From: Opitutus sp.
GTDB taxonomy: Bacteria; Verrucomicrobiota; Verrucomicrobiia; Opitutales; Opitutaceae
Direction of reading: 5' to 3'
DNA length: 64,000 bases
Assembly: GCA_024998815.1 (NCBI GenBank)
Contig: JACEUQ010000002.1
Location: forward strand, 61,001 to 125,000
Shown here: positions 15,927-23,892 of the stretch, piece by piece
Numbering within the stretch: position 1 is the stretch's first letter
Layout of the letters: each line of letters starts with the position of its first letter
Program-made: the position numbers and the translations under genes
Notes under the pieces: generated by a model
Databases searched by the model: none
What the model saw: only the letters and a program-made list of their open reading frames with translations
What the model was told of the DNA's origin: nothing

Positions 15927-17417
15927 TCAAACCCGGTCCAGCTCCCAACAGACCAAAGCGCACGGTGCCAACACCTGGGTTAGGGTGAAATCCCCCTGCC
16001 CCACCGCGAAATCCTGCACCTCGTCGCGCAGGCAAACCGGCTCGGCCGCCGCCCGTAACGCGGCGATTTGCGCCGCTTTAGGGTAATCCGGCGCCCCCAT
16101 CTCGCGCCACGCATGGAGCGCATTGCCGCGCTGGTCGTCCACCGTCCAGACGCGAATACGGTACCGGCCATGCAGGCCTTTAAACACAAAGGTATCCGTG
16201 CGTTGGGCACCCTTCGTCTGCCAATCCCCGCCCCCGAGATCGGTTTCAATCACCTCGGGTAAATTCCAGCTGAGGATACGCACGTCGCCCTGCGTGGAGC
16301 GCGTCGCCCGCGCCGAACCATGCGAGAGCGCAAGCTCTTCCCCATACAGTCGCGCCAACCAGCGAAAGGCATGAAACACGGGCTTCTTAATCCCGTGTTG
16401 GTTAACTAATCCGTATTTACCGGTGAACGGGCGCAGGCTCAGCCCGCTTTCCTCGAAAATGTCGCTCACCGTCCACCACATGTAGGAATCCACCAGGCCC
16501 GAGACCTCCTTGATGGTCTGCAGCGCGAACGCGGCGGTGAAGGCGGTGTCCTTGCCATAAACATCCTCGTGGGCGGGCGAGGAGTTCCATTCCGTGAAAT
16601 GGAGTTCGGCGTTGGGGAAAGCCGAGGCGGCGATCTGCTCCCGAACCCGCTGCACGTCGCCGACCATCCCTTTCATGCCGCGGTAATACATCGGTCCATC
16701 CGGCACGCCGCGCACGAGGTCGGCATCGACGCAGTAGTGGTGGGTTGAGATGAAATCGAGCGGCACGCGCTGTTCGGCGCAGAATGCCAATAGGTCGGGC
16801 ACCCACATGGTTTTGGAGGTGGCAGGGCCGCCGACGCGCAACTGCTCATCTACGTCCTTCACGGCGCGCGCGGTTTCGGCGTAGAGCTGAAAGTAGTCGG
16901 CCATCGAGCCGGTCCAAAACGTGTTGTGCAAATCGGGCTCGTTCCAGACCTCGAAATGCCAGGTGCGCACCTCGGCGACACCGAAGTGATTAACCAGATG
17001 CGCCACGAACCGGCGGACCAACCGCGACCACTGCGCCCAATCCTTCGGTGGCGTGATATTGCCGCGGTAATCAAAAATCGTCTCCGCGCCGCTGGCCAGG
17101 CGCGTGGGCATGAAGCCCAACTCGACGAACGGCTTCATGCCCTGAGCCACAAAAAACTCGTAGATCTTGGTGACGTTTTGAAAGTTAAGTTGCGGACCGT
17201 CGGCCTCCTCACCGTGGTGCACGACGCCGACGTATTCGCTAAAAATGCCGTGGAAACGGATGCCTCCAAAACCGATTTCCTTTTGCGCCAGCCGGACGTG
17301 TTCACGGAAGTCCTCGCGCAAGGTGAGGTAGGCGTGGCAGGAGCCGACGCCGCGTTGGAAAAAGCGATTAAAGGGCACGGAGGCCGCCGCGAGATCAACC
17401 GAGGTTAGGGTAGTCAT
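15927..17417 (-). CDS. GH39-like glycoside hydrolase (beta-xylosidase type)
   Basis: A 496-residue TIM-barrel glycosidase of clan GH-A. The acid/base is Glu160 in HFEVWNEPDLHNTFW and the likely nucleophile is Glu276 in LHFTEWNSS. HHYCVDADL and MWWTVSDIFEE are further conserved barrel segments. The C-terminal ~120 residues form a beta-domain typical of GH39. No signal peptide is seen, so the enzyme probably acts in the cytoplasm on imported oligosaccharides. I chose the ATG at 17417 over a GTG 33 bases upstream. Xylose-containing substrates are usual in the family, but specificity is not shown. Confidence 0.85.
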   Translation of the reverse strand: MTTLTSVDLAAASVPFNRFFQRGVGSCHAYLTLREDFREHVRLAQKEIGFGGIRFHGIFSEYVGVVHHGEEADGPQLNFQNVTKIYEFFVAQGMKPFVELGFMPTRLASGAETIFDYRGNITPPKDWAQWSRLVRRFVAHLVNHFGVAEVRTWHFEVWNEPDLHNTFWTGSMADYFQLYAETARAVKDVDEQLRVGGPATSKTMWVPDLLAFCAEQRVPLDFISTHHYCVDADLVRGVPDGPMYYRGMKGMVGDVQRVREQIAASAFPNAELHFTEWNSSPAHEDVYGKDTAFTAAFALQTIKEVSGLVDSYMWWTVSDIFEESGLSLRPFTGKYGLVNQHGIKKPVFHAFRWLARLYGEELALSHGSARATRSTQGDVRILSWNLPEVIETDLGGGDWQTKGAQRTDTFVFKGLHGRYRIRVWTVDDQRGNALHAWREMGAPDYPKAAQIAALRAAAEPVCLRDEVQDFAVGQGDFTLTQVLAPCALVCWELDRV

Positions 17418-17554
17418 AGGGGGTGAAAGAATACCCTTATAACGGCACACATGGTGATTAACTCAAAGAGAAGTGTTAAAGTACGCGCTAAACGCTACGC
17501 GGGAGCTGAGCTCAGCCTTATCAGTGGCGTCAAAAAAAACGCTTAATTCACCCA

Positions 17555-17590
17555 CAAAAAAGCCCGTTACTCAGTGGTGAATAACGGGCT
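17555..17590 (-). terminator. intrinsic terminator after tRNA-Arg
   Basis: The 9-bp stem AGCCCGTTA / TAACGGGCT (17561-17569 and 17582-17590) is followed on the minus strand by six T. It lies about 10 bases past the tRNA 3' end. Confidence 0.85.
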
Positions 17591-17598
17591 TAAAAAAG

Positions 17599-17675
17599 TG
17601 GTGCAACCTTAGGGAGTCGAACCCCAAACCTTCTGATTCGTAGTCAGATGCTCTATCCAGTTGAGCTAAGGCTGC
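17599..17675 (-). tRNA. tRNA-Arg (anticodon ACG)
   Basis: The minus strand folds as a full cloverleaf. The acceptor GCAGCCT pairs with AGGTTGC (one G-U). The D arm is GCTC...GAGC and the anticodon stem is TCTGA/TCAGA with loop CTACGAA. The T arm has TTCGA, and the discriminator A is followed by an encoded CCA. The ACG anticodon (read as ICG) decodes CGU/CGC/CGA arginine codons. A terminator follows. Confidence 0.95.
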
Positions 17676-17815
17676 GCTGTGGAGGAGTCAAAAAGCCGAG
17701 TTCCACCCCCGAGTGCAAGCGCGAATTTAAGAGATTTCAAAACCAGCGTTTTAACCGATTCCACCGCGTCGCAGTCCCGCCCGCGCTCCCATCCGACTTG
17801 CTGGGAAAGCGCACT

Positions 17816-19528
17816 TTATTCGACCACCAGGCGCAGCCCAACGTGGCGGGCCCGGTCGCGCTTCAGGCGCAATTCTACGGGCGCCTTGGCGAGAACTGCG
17901 GGCGCATCCAGATAACTGCCGCCAAAGATCTGCGCCTGATCCGTCAGCGCCTCAGCGGACGCCCACTCGGCCAAGTTACCCAGCAAGTCCACGAAACCGT
18001 CCGACCCCGCTTGCTTGCGGACCGCATCATGACTGCGCCCACCGCTGTTCTCACTGCTCCACCCCTCGCGGCCGACTTCACCCAGCGCCAACCGGAACTC
18101 CTCGATCGTGGGCAACCGCACCGTCCGGCCCAGGAGCCATGCCAGGCGCGTGCAAAACTCCTGCGCATCCGTCCAGCTCACCGAGTCCACGGGCAACGCC
18201 CGGCCGGGATTCCGGCTGGGGTTGGTATTCATGACCAAAACAAAGAGGGACTGCGGCACCTCGGTCGCGAGCATCTGGCGCTCGGCCACGCCCGGCAAGG
18301 GCAGCAGGTTGTCGTAAACGGCATCCTGGAGCGCACGCAAATTTTCCCGGCGCAGCGCCAAGTAGGCGTATTTGGTGCGCAAGGCCCCGTCCAACCGGTT
18401 GCTCTTGGGGTACTCGGCTGCAATTTTTTCTAACTTGGGTGCAATCAAGGTGAGCTGCTGGTCCGCCGCCACGACCTGGCGCTTGCGCAGGTGCGCGGTG
18501 ATCTCGCGGTCGAGGCCGGCGATCGCTTCAGCTAAATCAAACGAGAGTGCCGTCTGGCGTTTGACCTCCAGGTTCTCGATGAGCTGCGAGGAAACGAACC
18601 GGCTGCGCGGGTAGTTCTGATTCACCTGCAACTGCAACGTTCCAGCTTCCGCGAAACGCGCCGCAGCTTCGGCCGCCTGCCCCCGCGCCATCGCCGCATC
18701 GCCGGCCTTGGACTTAACGTCGATCTCGGTGGCGATACCCGCAGCGTTGAGCGACTCGATCTCCGCGCTAAGGCGATCGGCCTCGGCCAGGTCGGCGTAA
18801 CGAGTTCTCCCATACTCACGGTTGATGCGCGCCTGGGCATCGCGCGCCGCCGTGTAGGCCGTGAGCGCGTCAGCCCAGCGTTGCTCGCTGACCGCTTGGC
18901 GAGCTGCCGCCAAAAAGGTGTCCTTTTCTTTGCGCAACGGGGCGGCATCGACTGCGGCCACGGCCTGAGTTAACGCCGTCTCGCGCACGTAGTTTTTGTA
19001 ACGGGAATTGGCCGAACTGCGGTTAATCTCCTGCTGCAAGCGCAGTGCCTCGCGGAGCATTTCCCCGGCTGCGTCCACTTTTCCCGTCCCCAAAAGCTCC
19101 TCGCCGTCGCTTTGCAGGCGGTCGACCTGCGTCACCGTTTCCTTCGCCCGCACGCCATCGAGCTCGCTCTCCAACCGCGACAGCCGGCTGGATTGGTCCA
19201 AACCCGCCTTGGTAAAGGTGCGAAGCAACTCCTTCTGTTTCGCGACGGCTTGGGTCAACGCGGCACTCGCATCCTCGGTGCTCAGCTTGGCGTCGGCAGC
19301 CTGGCGATATTTACGCTCCAATTCACCGATCTCGTCCGACAACCGCACCATCGCCGGGTCCTCCAGTGCGCTGCTCACACTGGCCGATGGGTCGACGCGT
19401 TTAGGCCCGACGGTGGCCAGAAAGTAAAACAGCCCACCCAAAGCGGCGAGCCCGACTCCGACCAGCAGCCAAAGCCGCCCCGCCTGCCAGAATGCCTCGA
19501 TGCGATGTTTTGAACGATGAGCCGCCAT
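17816..19528 (-). CDS. membrane-anchored coiled-coil protein with FGE-sulfatase-like C-terminal domain
   Basis: A 570-residue protein. One transmembrane helix lies at about 19-40 (LWLLVGVGLAALGGLFYFLATV), followed by some 350 residues of Ala/Glu/Arg-rich helices, likely coiled coil or TPR-like. The last 150 residues resemble the formylglycine-generating-enzyme/SUMF1 fold: VDSVSWTDAQEFCTRLAWLLGR, VRLPTIEEFRLALGE, DGFVDLLGNLAEWAS, IFGGSYLD and a final HVGLRLVVE. The domain is shorter than active FGE, and I see no paired active-site cysteines. A binding or scaffold role is more likely than catalysis. The gene diverges from tyrA. Confidence 0.75.
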   Translation of the reverse strand: MAAHRSKHRIEAFWQAGRLWLLVGVGLAALGGLFYFLATVGPKRVDPSASVSSALEDPAMVRLSDEIGELERKYRQAADAKLSTEDASAALTQAVAKQKELLRTFTKAGLDQSSRLSRLESELDGVRAKETVTQVDRLQSDGEELLGTGKVDAAGEMLREALRLQQEINRSSANSRYKNYVRETALTQAVAAVDAAPLRKEKDTFLAAARQAVSEQRWADALTAYTAARDAQARINREYGRTRYADLAEADRLSAEIESLNAAGIATEIDVKSKAGDAAMARGQAAEAAARFAEAGTLQLQVNQNYPRSRFVSSQLIENLEVKRQTALSFDLAEAIAGLDREITAHLRKRQVVAADQQLTLIAPKLEKIAAEYPKSNRLDGALRTKYAYLALRRENLRALQDAVYDNLLPLPGVAERQMLATEVPQSLFVLVMNTNPSRNPGRALPVDSVSWTDAQEFCTRLAWLLGRTVRLPTIEEFRLALGEVGREGWSSENSGGRSHDAVRKQAGSDGFVDLLGNLAEWASAEALTDQAQIFGGSYLDAPAVLAKAPVELRLKRDRARHVGLRLVVE

Positions 19529-19644
19529 AAGGGTAAAATCGGTAAAACGCAGAGCAAAGGAGCCGAGGCGCGAATTGCAACGTGTTCCCCTGCCCCACGC
19601 CGATAAACTCGACAGCCCCCCAGCTAAGCGTTTTCACCAAGTGC

Positions 19645-20493
19645 GTGCTGGAAAACCTCGTCATCCTCGCCCCCGGCTTGCTGGGTGGATCGGTCGCCCG
19701 TGCTGCCCACGATCGTGGGCTGGCCCACCGTATCACCGTCTGGGCCCGCCGGCCGGACGCTCGCCTCAAACTGCGCGAGCAACCCTGGGTTAACCACGTT
19801 GCCGACTCCACCGCGGACGCCGTGCGCGACGCCACCCTGGTGGTGCTCGCCGCCCCGGTGGACAAAATCATCGAGCTGGCCCGGCACATCGCGCCCCACC
19901 TGCCCGCCGGTGCGATCGTCACCGATGTGGGCAGCGTCAAAGGCGAACTGTGTCGCGCCTGCCACTCCGCGCTCGCCCCGCGCGCCCATTTTATTGGAGC
20001 CCACCCGATGGCCGGCAGCGAAAAAACCGGTTGGGAAAACGCCACCCCAACCCTGTTTGAAAAACGCGTCTGCTTTGTGACGCCCCTGGACGGCGCCGAT
20101 GAAACGGCCGTCGCGACGGTTGCCCGCTTCTGGAGCGACTTGGGCAGCGAAGTGACCACGCTCTCGCCCGACCAACACGACGAGATCACCGCCCACGTCA
20201 GCCACCTGCCGCAAGTGGTGGCCACGAGTTTGGCCACCTTTCTCGCAGCGAAAAACCCGCAGTGGCGCAACCTGTCGGGCAACGGCCTGCGCGACACCAC
20301 GCGCATCGCGGCCAGCGACGCCACCATGTGGATTGAGATTTTTCAGCAGAACCGCGACGAGGTCCTGCGCGCGATGCGCCAGTTTCAGGACGAGCTGCAA
20401 GGCTTCCAAACCGCCCTGGCCAACCGCGACTGGCCGGAAGTGCGAACCCGACTCGAACGCGGCAAAGCCTGGCGCGACGGCTTTCGCCCGTAA
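19645..20493 (+). CDS. tyrA: prephenate dehydrogenase
   Basis: A 282-residue NAD(P)-dependent enzyme converting prephenate to 4-hydroxyphenylpyruvate in tyrosine synthesis. The dinucleotide fold begins at VILAPGLLGGSVARA. Further family motifs are VVLAAPVDKIIEL, TDVGSVKGEL, FIGAHPMAGSEKTGW (prephenate-binding His) and THVSHLPQV-like AHVSHLPQVVATSLA. The ATG is missing: I use the GTG at 19645, which places the Rossmann motif at residue 7. A GTG at 19582 would add 21 residues without family character. No ACT domain or fused chorismate mutase is present. Confidence 0.9.
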   Translation: MLENLVILAPGLLGGSVARAAHDRGLAHRITVWARRPDARLKLREQPWVNHVADSTADAVRDATLVVLAAPVDKIIELARHIAPHLPAGAIVTDVGSVKGELCRACHSALAPRAHFIGAHPMAGSEKTGWENATPTLFEKRVCFVTPLDGADETAVATVARFWSDLGSEVTTLSPDQHDEITAHVSHLPQVVATSLATFLAAKNPQWRNLSGNGLRDTTRIAASDATMWIEIFQQNRDEVLRAMRQFQDELQGFQTALANRDWPEVRTRLERGKAWRDGFRP

Positions 20494-20532
20494 CGGGCAG
20501 TAACCTTCGAGTTGGCGGATCCGGAAGCGGAG

Positions 20533-20628
20533 TTTTAACGCGAAGGCGCAAAGGGACGCAAAGGTCGCCAAGCAATTCCCTGGCTTACTTGGCGCACTTC
20601 GGGCGACCTTCGCGTCTTTGCGTTAAAA
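20533..20628. repeat. TTTTAACGCGAAGGCGC long inverted repeat
   Basis: An imperfect palindrome of about 96 bases. The left arm TTTTAACGCGAAGGCGCAAA and the right arm TCTTTGCGTTAAAA flank a second pair, GGTCGCCAAG / CTTGGCGC. It belongs to the dispersed family also seen at 26387, 41791 and 49269. The rest of 20494-20745 holds only a small direct repeat (CCCGAGGGG twice). Confidence 0.65.
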
Positions 20629-20749
20629 TCCCCTATTACGTCTTAAGAGAATCCTTGGCACTATCAGCCAAGATCAATGTTACTGCCTGCCAGGAGCTGT
20701 AACTTAAAGCCCGAGGGGACGATTGATCGCCCGAGGGGCGGACAGCAAA

Positions 20750-20777
20750 AAGGCACCGGTATTAAAACCGGTGCCTT
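20750..20777 (-). terminator. intrinsic terminator after tRNA-Ala
   Basis: The 11-bp stem AAGGCACCGGT / ACCGGTGCCTT with a short A/T loop is followed on the minus strand by a T-run. It begins 10 bases past the encoded CCA of tRNA-Ala. Confidence 0.88.
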
Positions 20778-20787
20778 TTATCCAAAA

Positions 20788-20863
20788 TGGTGGACCGTAG
20801 CGGGGTCGAACCGCTGACCTCCTGCATGCCATGCAGGCGCTCTACCAACTGAGCTAACAGCCC
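20788..20863 (-). tRNA. tRNA-Ala (anticodon GGC)
   Basis: A 76-nt cloverleaf on the minus strand. The acceptor GGGCTGT pairs with ACGGTCC and includes the G3-U70 alanine identity pair. The anticodon stem is CCTGC/GCAGG with loop ATGGCAT. The T arm is AGCGG-TTCGACC-CCGCT and the CCA is encoded. It reads GCC/GCU codons. Placing the 5' end at 20863 rather than 20864 gives a fully paired acceptor stem. Confidence 0.94.
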
Positions 20864-21015
20864 CAACGAACTGACAAGAGTTGTGGAAAATCAGGTTTTC
20901 GAACCGGAAGGCAAGCGGTTTTTTAAAACTTTTACGGGACCGGTCGCTGGCAAACGGCGAATCAAACCGAAACGCATCGGCAGCGCGTCCCGTAAACCAC
21001 CGCTAGCCGCTTCGC

Positions 21016-21384
21016 TCAATCGAACTGCTTCAGGTTAAAGGCGAAAAAGTTATCCAGTTCCAACAAGCTGCTGAACTGGGTGCTATTGCGCTCGATCCGC
21101 GCCAAAATCACGTCGACTGCGGCGAGCAGCTTTTCGTAAACCTCGCGCCGCCCCTGCTGGGGCAACGCGCTCAGGTCGCTCACCGCCGCCCGGTCGCGCT
21201 GGGGATGCAGCGCCTTGTAACCGGCGTAGTCGGTGCGATAAACCGCCAGCGCACGTGTGATCAGCCCGGGGGTGGCGCCGCGCTGACTCAAATCGTCGCG
21301 GCTGAGGAGCAACACCGCGGTGGCGATGGCGAGAATGCGGTCGTCGTTGGCTTTGATTTTTACGCCCATGTCGGCACAGGTCAT
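21016..21384 (-). CDS. hypothetical protein, helical, 122 aa
   Basis: I do not recognise a family. The protein is mostly helical with a mildly hydrophobic segment (ILAIATAVLLLS, about 17-28). A basic middle follows (ITRALAVYRTDYAGYKALHPQRD), then a long helix ending LLELDNFFAFNLKQFD. The start could be the GTG at 21390, the ATG at 21384 or the ATG at 21369; none has a ribosome-binding site. Codon use resembles the neighbours, so it is probably a real gene, soluble or peripheral to the membrane. It lies alone between tRNA-Ala and the PAS gene. Confidence 0.55.
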   Translation of the reverse strand: MTCADMGVKIKANDDRILAIATAVLLLSRDDLSQRGATPGLITRALAVYRTDYAGYKALHPQRDRAAVSDLSALPQQGRREVYEKLLAAVDVILARIERNSTQFSSLLELDNFFAFNLKQFD

Positions 21385-21523
21385 GGGCACCTACCCAGTC
21401 CGACGCCAATGTTTTCCAGCAAGGCGCGCGTGATCGCAGGATAAGAATCGGCCAACGGGGTCGGCCGAGGCCGTGGCTCCACGTCAAACCCCGCTTCCCC
21501 AAACTAAAAACCTGCGCCGATTA

Positions 21524-22057
21524 TCAATGGGCGGACTGATCGTCTTGGCCGACATTCTCGACCCGTTGTTTTAGAATGGGAAGAAGGTCCTTCGCCGTCT
21601 CGAATTTCCCGGCCTTCATCGCCAAACCGATTTCATCAATCAGCATGAGTGCCGATTTCTGCATCTGAACTTGTTTGGTGATATCGCGCCCGATGCCGAT
21701 CAGGCCGACGATGCTTCCCGAGCGATCGCGCAAAGGAAGTTTTGTGGTCAAACTCCAGCACACCTCACCCGAGGGACTGACAAACTTTTCTTTACGATTA
21801 ACAATGGCCTGCCCGCTCCCCAAAACGGCCATGTCGTCCATGTAAAAAGCGGCCGCCATCTTATCGGGGAAAAAAGCATAATCATCCTTCCCCAGCGCCT
21901 CGGCTTCCGACTTGGCCCCCATGTTTTTAAGGTCAGCGGCATTGGCCAGTATTTTCCTGGCTTGGGCATCCTTCACGTAAATCCAATCAGGCAGAACATC
22001 GATCAGCGTACGCAGGAGCCCCTTTTCGTTGGTCAAGTTCTTGATGGTGATATCCAT
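21524..22057 (-). CDS. single PAS-domain protein
   Basis: A 177-residue protein with one PAS/PAC fold. The N-terminal LLRTLIDVLPDWIYVKDAQARKILANAA is the PAS opening. DYAFFPDKMAAAFYMDDMAVLGSGQ and LTTKLPLRDRSGSIVGLIGIGRDITKQ form the PAC end. About 50 C-terminal helical residues (SALMLIDEIGLAMKAGKFETA) follow, with no kinase, cyclase or HTH output. It may sense a ligand or redox cue and act through a partner. No partner gene is adjacent. It starts at an ATG 13 bases after a terminator-like hairpin. Confidence 0.85.
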   Translation of the reverse strand: MDITIKNLTNEKGLLRTLIDVLPDWIYVKDAQARKILANAADLKNMGAKSEAEALGKDDYAFFPDKMAAAFYMDDMAVLGSGQAIVNRKEKFVSPSGEVCWSLTTKLPLRDRSGSIVGLIGIGRDITKQVQMQKSALMLIDEIGLAMKAGKFETAKDLLPILKQRVENVGQDDQSAH

Positions 22058-22070
22058 GGTTTATCCAGGT

Positions 22071-22108
22071 AAAAAAGCGCCTGACCTGCGCCGCAGTCGG
22101 GCTTTTTT
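22071..22108 (-). terminator. terminator-like hairpin between the exporter operon and the PAS gene
   Basis: AAAAAAGC / GGCTTTTTT arms with CTGAC / GTC inner pairs form an imperfect hairpin flanked by A- and T-runs, so it can work in both directions. On the minus strand it lies about 125 bases past the end of the DevBCA-like operon. The start of the PAS gene follows 13 bases later, leaving open attenuation of that gene. Confidence 0.6.
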
Positions 22109-22231
22109 AACTGGGTCGATATCAGTCGATGGCCAAACCATGTCAATGCACCCACTGCGGGCGCGGGACAAAGGGGCTACATTCGGCCTGGCAGCTCGTG
22201 CGCATTGCCCGCACGCCTCGCCCACTCCGGC

Positions 22232-23128
22232 TCACTCGTCAATGAACACGTCGAGCTGCTGCCCCACGTACACCGCACGGTCCGCGGCGGGCGTGAACTG
22301 GTAGATGATCTGCAACACCCGGGTGTCCACCCGCTCGGTGCTGGCGCCGGTCAGGGATTTTTTTGGCACCACAAACGGCTCGATCCGCACGAAGGTCATC
22401 GGAATCGGGCGCGCCGAGTCGCCCTTGAGGTAACCGACGGCGGGGCGGCCGGGTTTGACCCGGGGGGCGATCTGTTCGTCCACGTCGGCGCGCACCTGCA
22501 CCCGGGAAAGATCGCCGAGCACCAGCGGCGGCGTGGCGGCTCCGGCGGCGACGAATTCGCCGGCGCGGGTGTTGACCTGCAAAACGGTGCCGGCGACCGG
22601 TGCCCGCACGGTCAACCGGTCGAGCAGGAGCCGAGTCTGGGCGACGCCGGCCTGGGCGGCGGTCAAGTGCGCCTGGTTAACCACCAGGGTATCCTGCAGG
22701 GTTTCCAAGTTTTCCGTCGGTGCAGCCCCGGCGGCGGTGAGTTTGCCCACCCGTGCCAGTTGGGTGCGCAGGCCGGCGAGCTGAGCCTCGGCCACTGCCA
22801 CCTCGGCGGTTCGCGTGAGCAGTTGGGCCTGCAGCTCGCGATCGTCGAGTTGCAGCAAGGGCGCGCCGGCCTCGACGTGGTCCCAGTTGGCGACCAACAC
22901 GCGGGTCACCAGGCCGGACACGGGCACGCCGATGGCGGTGTTTTCGCGCAGGGCCTCGACGATCCCGGCGGCGCCGATCCCGCCCCGGGCAAAGGGCTTG
23001 ACCGGCGGGGCAACGGGAGGCGGCGGCGCGGGCTGGTTGAACTGGGTGCGAAATGAAAGGACGAACGTGGCGGCGGACACCAGCCCGGCCAGGGACAGCC
23101 AGAAGGAAATTTTACGCAGAAGAATCAT
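22232..23128 (-). CDS. HlyD/DevB-like membrane fusion protein
   Basis: A 298-residue periplasmic adaptor. It has an N-terminal membrane anchor (ISFWLSLAGLVSAATFVLSF), then a barrel-sandwich hybrid domain split by a coiled coil (LVTRVLVANWDHVEAGAPLLQLDDREL; ARVGKLTAAGAAPTENLETL). LTVRAPVAGTVLQVNTRAGE forms the returning lipoyl half, and a beta-barrel C terminus ends the protein. The start is the ATG at 23128; a longer frame runs into the ATPase gene. It is the third gene of an exporter operon with the ATPase (4-base gap) and the permease. It probably needs a TolC-type partner encoded elsewhere. Confidence 0.9.
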   Translation of the reverse strand: MILLRKISFWLSLAGLVSAATFVLSFRTQFNQPAPPPPVAPPVKPFARGGIGAAGIVEALRENTAIGVPVSGLVTRVLVANWDHVEAGAPLLQLDDRELQAQLLTRTAEVAVAEAQLAGLRTQLARVGKLTAAGAAPTENLETLQDTLVVNQAHLTAAQAGVAQTRLLLDRLTVRAPVAGTVLQVNTRAGEFVAAGAATPPLVLGDLSRVQVRADVDEQIAPRVKPGRPAVGYLKGDSARPIPMTFVRIEPFVVPKKSLTGASTERVDTRVLQIIYQFTPAADRAVYVGQQLDVFIDE

Positions 23129-23132
23129 GGTG

Positions 23133-23888
23133 TTAAATCGAGGGGTGGGCGGCGGCGATGGCGGCCGGGGTAGCCAGCACCCGGGTGATGCGACCGTCTT
23201 CCATTTCAGCCATGCGGTCGGCGTAACGATAAATGCGCGGGTCGTGGCTGACCACGATGACGGTGCGCCGCGGGTCACGGGCGAAGGTCGTGAGCAGCTC
23301 CATGACCTGCTGGCCGGTGCGGCTGTCGAGCGCGCTGGTCGGCTCGTCGCAGACGATCAGCGTCGGCGCGTGCACGAGAGAGCGGGCGATAGCGATACGC
23401 TGCTGTTGGCCGCCGGAGAGGCGCTTGGGCGGCTCGTCTTCACGGCCTTTTAAGCCGACCTGCGCCAAAATCGCCCGCGCCCGCGCCTCGGCCTCGCGGC
23501 GACCGCAACCCTGGATGAGCAGGGGAACGGCCACGTTTTCCCACACGCTGAGGGTGGCGATCAGGTTAAAATCCTGGAAAATAAAACCGATGTGTGCGCG
23601 GCGGAAACGCGTCAGCTCGGCCTGGCTCATCGTGCCAAGCCGGTAGCCCAGCACGTTGCTCTCGCCGGCGTCGGCGCGGAGGGTTCCGGTCAGGATCGAA
23701 AGCAGGGTGGTTTTCCCGCAGCCGGAAGGACCCACCAACATCATCAGTTCGCCCAGGCGGGCGTCGAAATCGGCCTGCTGCAACGCCACGGTGCGCGAGT
23801 CGGCGGAACCGAAGGACTTGGTGATGCCGGTCAACTGCAGCGCCAGCGGAGCCGGCAGCGGTTGTTGGAGTGAAATTGAAGCAGCCAT
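23133..23888 (-). CDS. ABC transporter ATP-binding protein, DevA/LolD-like
   Basis: A 251-residue ATPase. Walker A is GPSGCGKTT (53-61), the Q-loop is FIFQDFNLI, the signature is LSGGQQQR, Walker B is TLIVCDEPTSALDS, and the H-loop is VVSHDPRIY. It belongs to the MacB/LolD/DevA branch that pairs with FtsX-type permeases. It sits between the permease and adaptor genes with gaps of four bases, so all three are one operon. The ATP sites look intact. Confidence 0.94.
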   Translation of the reverse strand: MAASISLQQPLPAPLALQLTGITKSFGSADSRTVALQQADFDARLGELMMLVGPSGCGKTTLLSILTGTLRADAGESNVLGYRLGTMSQAELTRFRRAHIGFIFQDFNLIATLSVWENVAVPLLIQGCGRREAEARARAILAQVGLKGREDEPPKRLSGGQQQRIAIARSLVHAPTLIVCDEPTSALDSRTGQQVMELLTTFARDPRRTVIVVSHDPRIYRYADRMAEMEDGRITRVLATPAAIAAAHPSI

Positions 23889-23892
23889 GGGA

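Noticed and set aside
19624..20571. 315-codon minus-strand frame opposite tyrA
   Set aside because: It is a shadow of tyrA, with no signal, motif or plausible start.
17599..20863. Integrated element at tRNA-Arg or tRNA-Ala
   Set aside because: No integrase gene, no duplicated tRNA 3' end and ordinary chromosomal genes on both sides.
20788..20864. tRNA-Ala with a defective acceptor stem
   Set aside because: Shifting the 5' end by one base to 20863 gives a fully paired stem with the G3-U70 identity pair.
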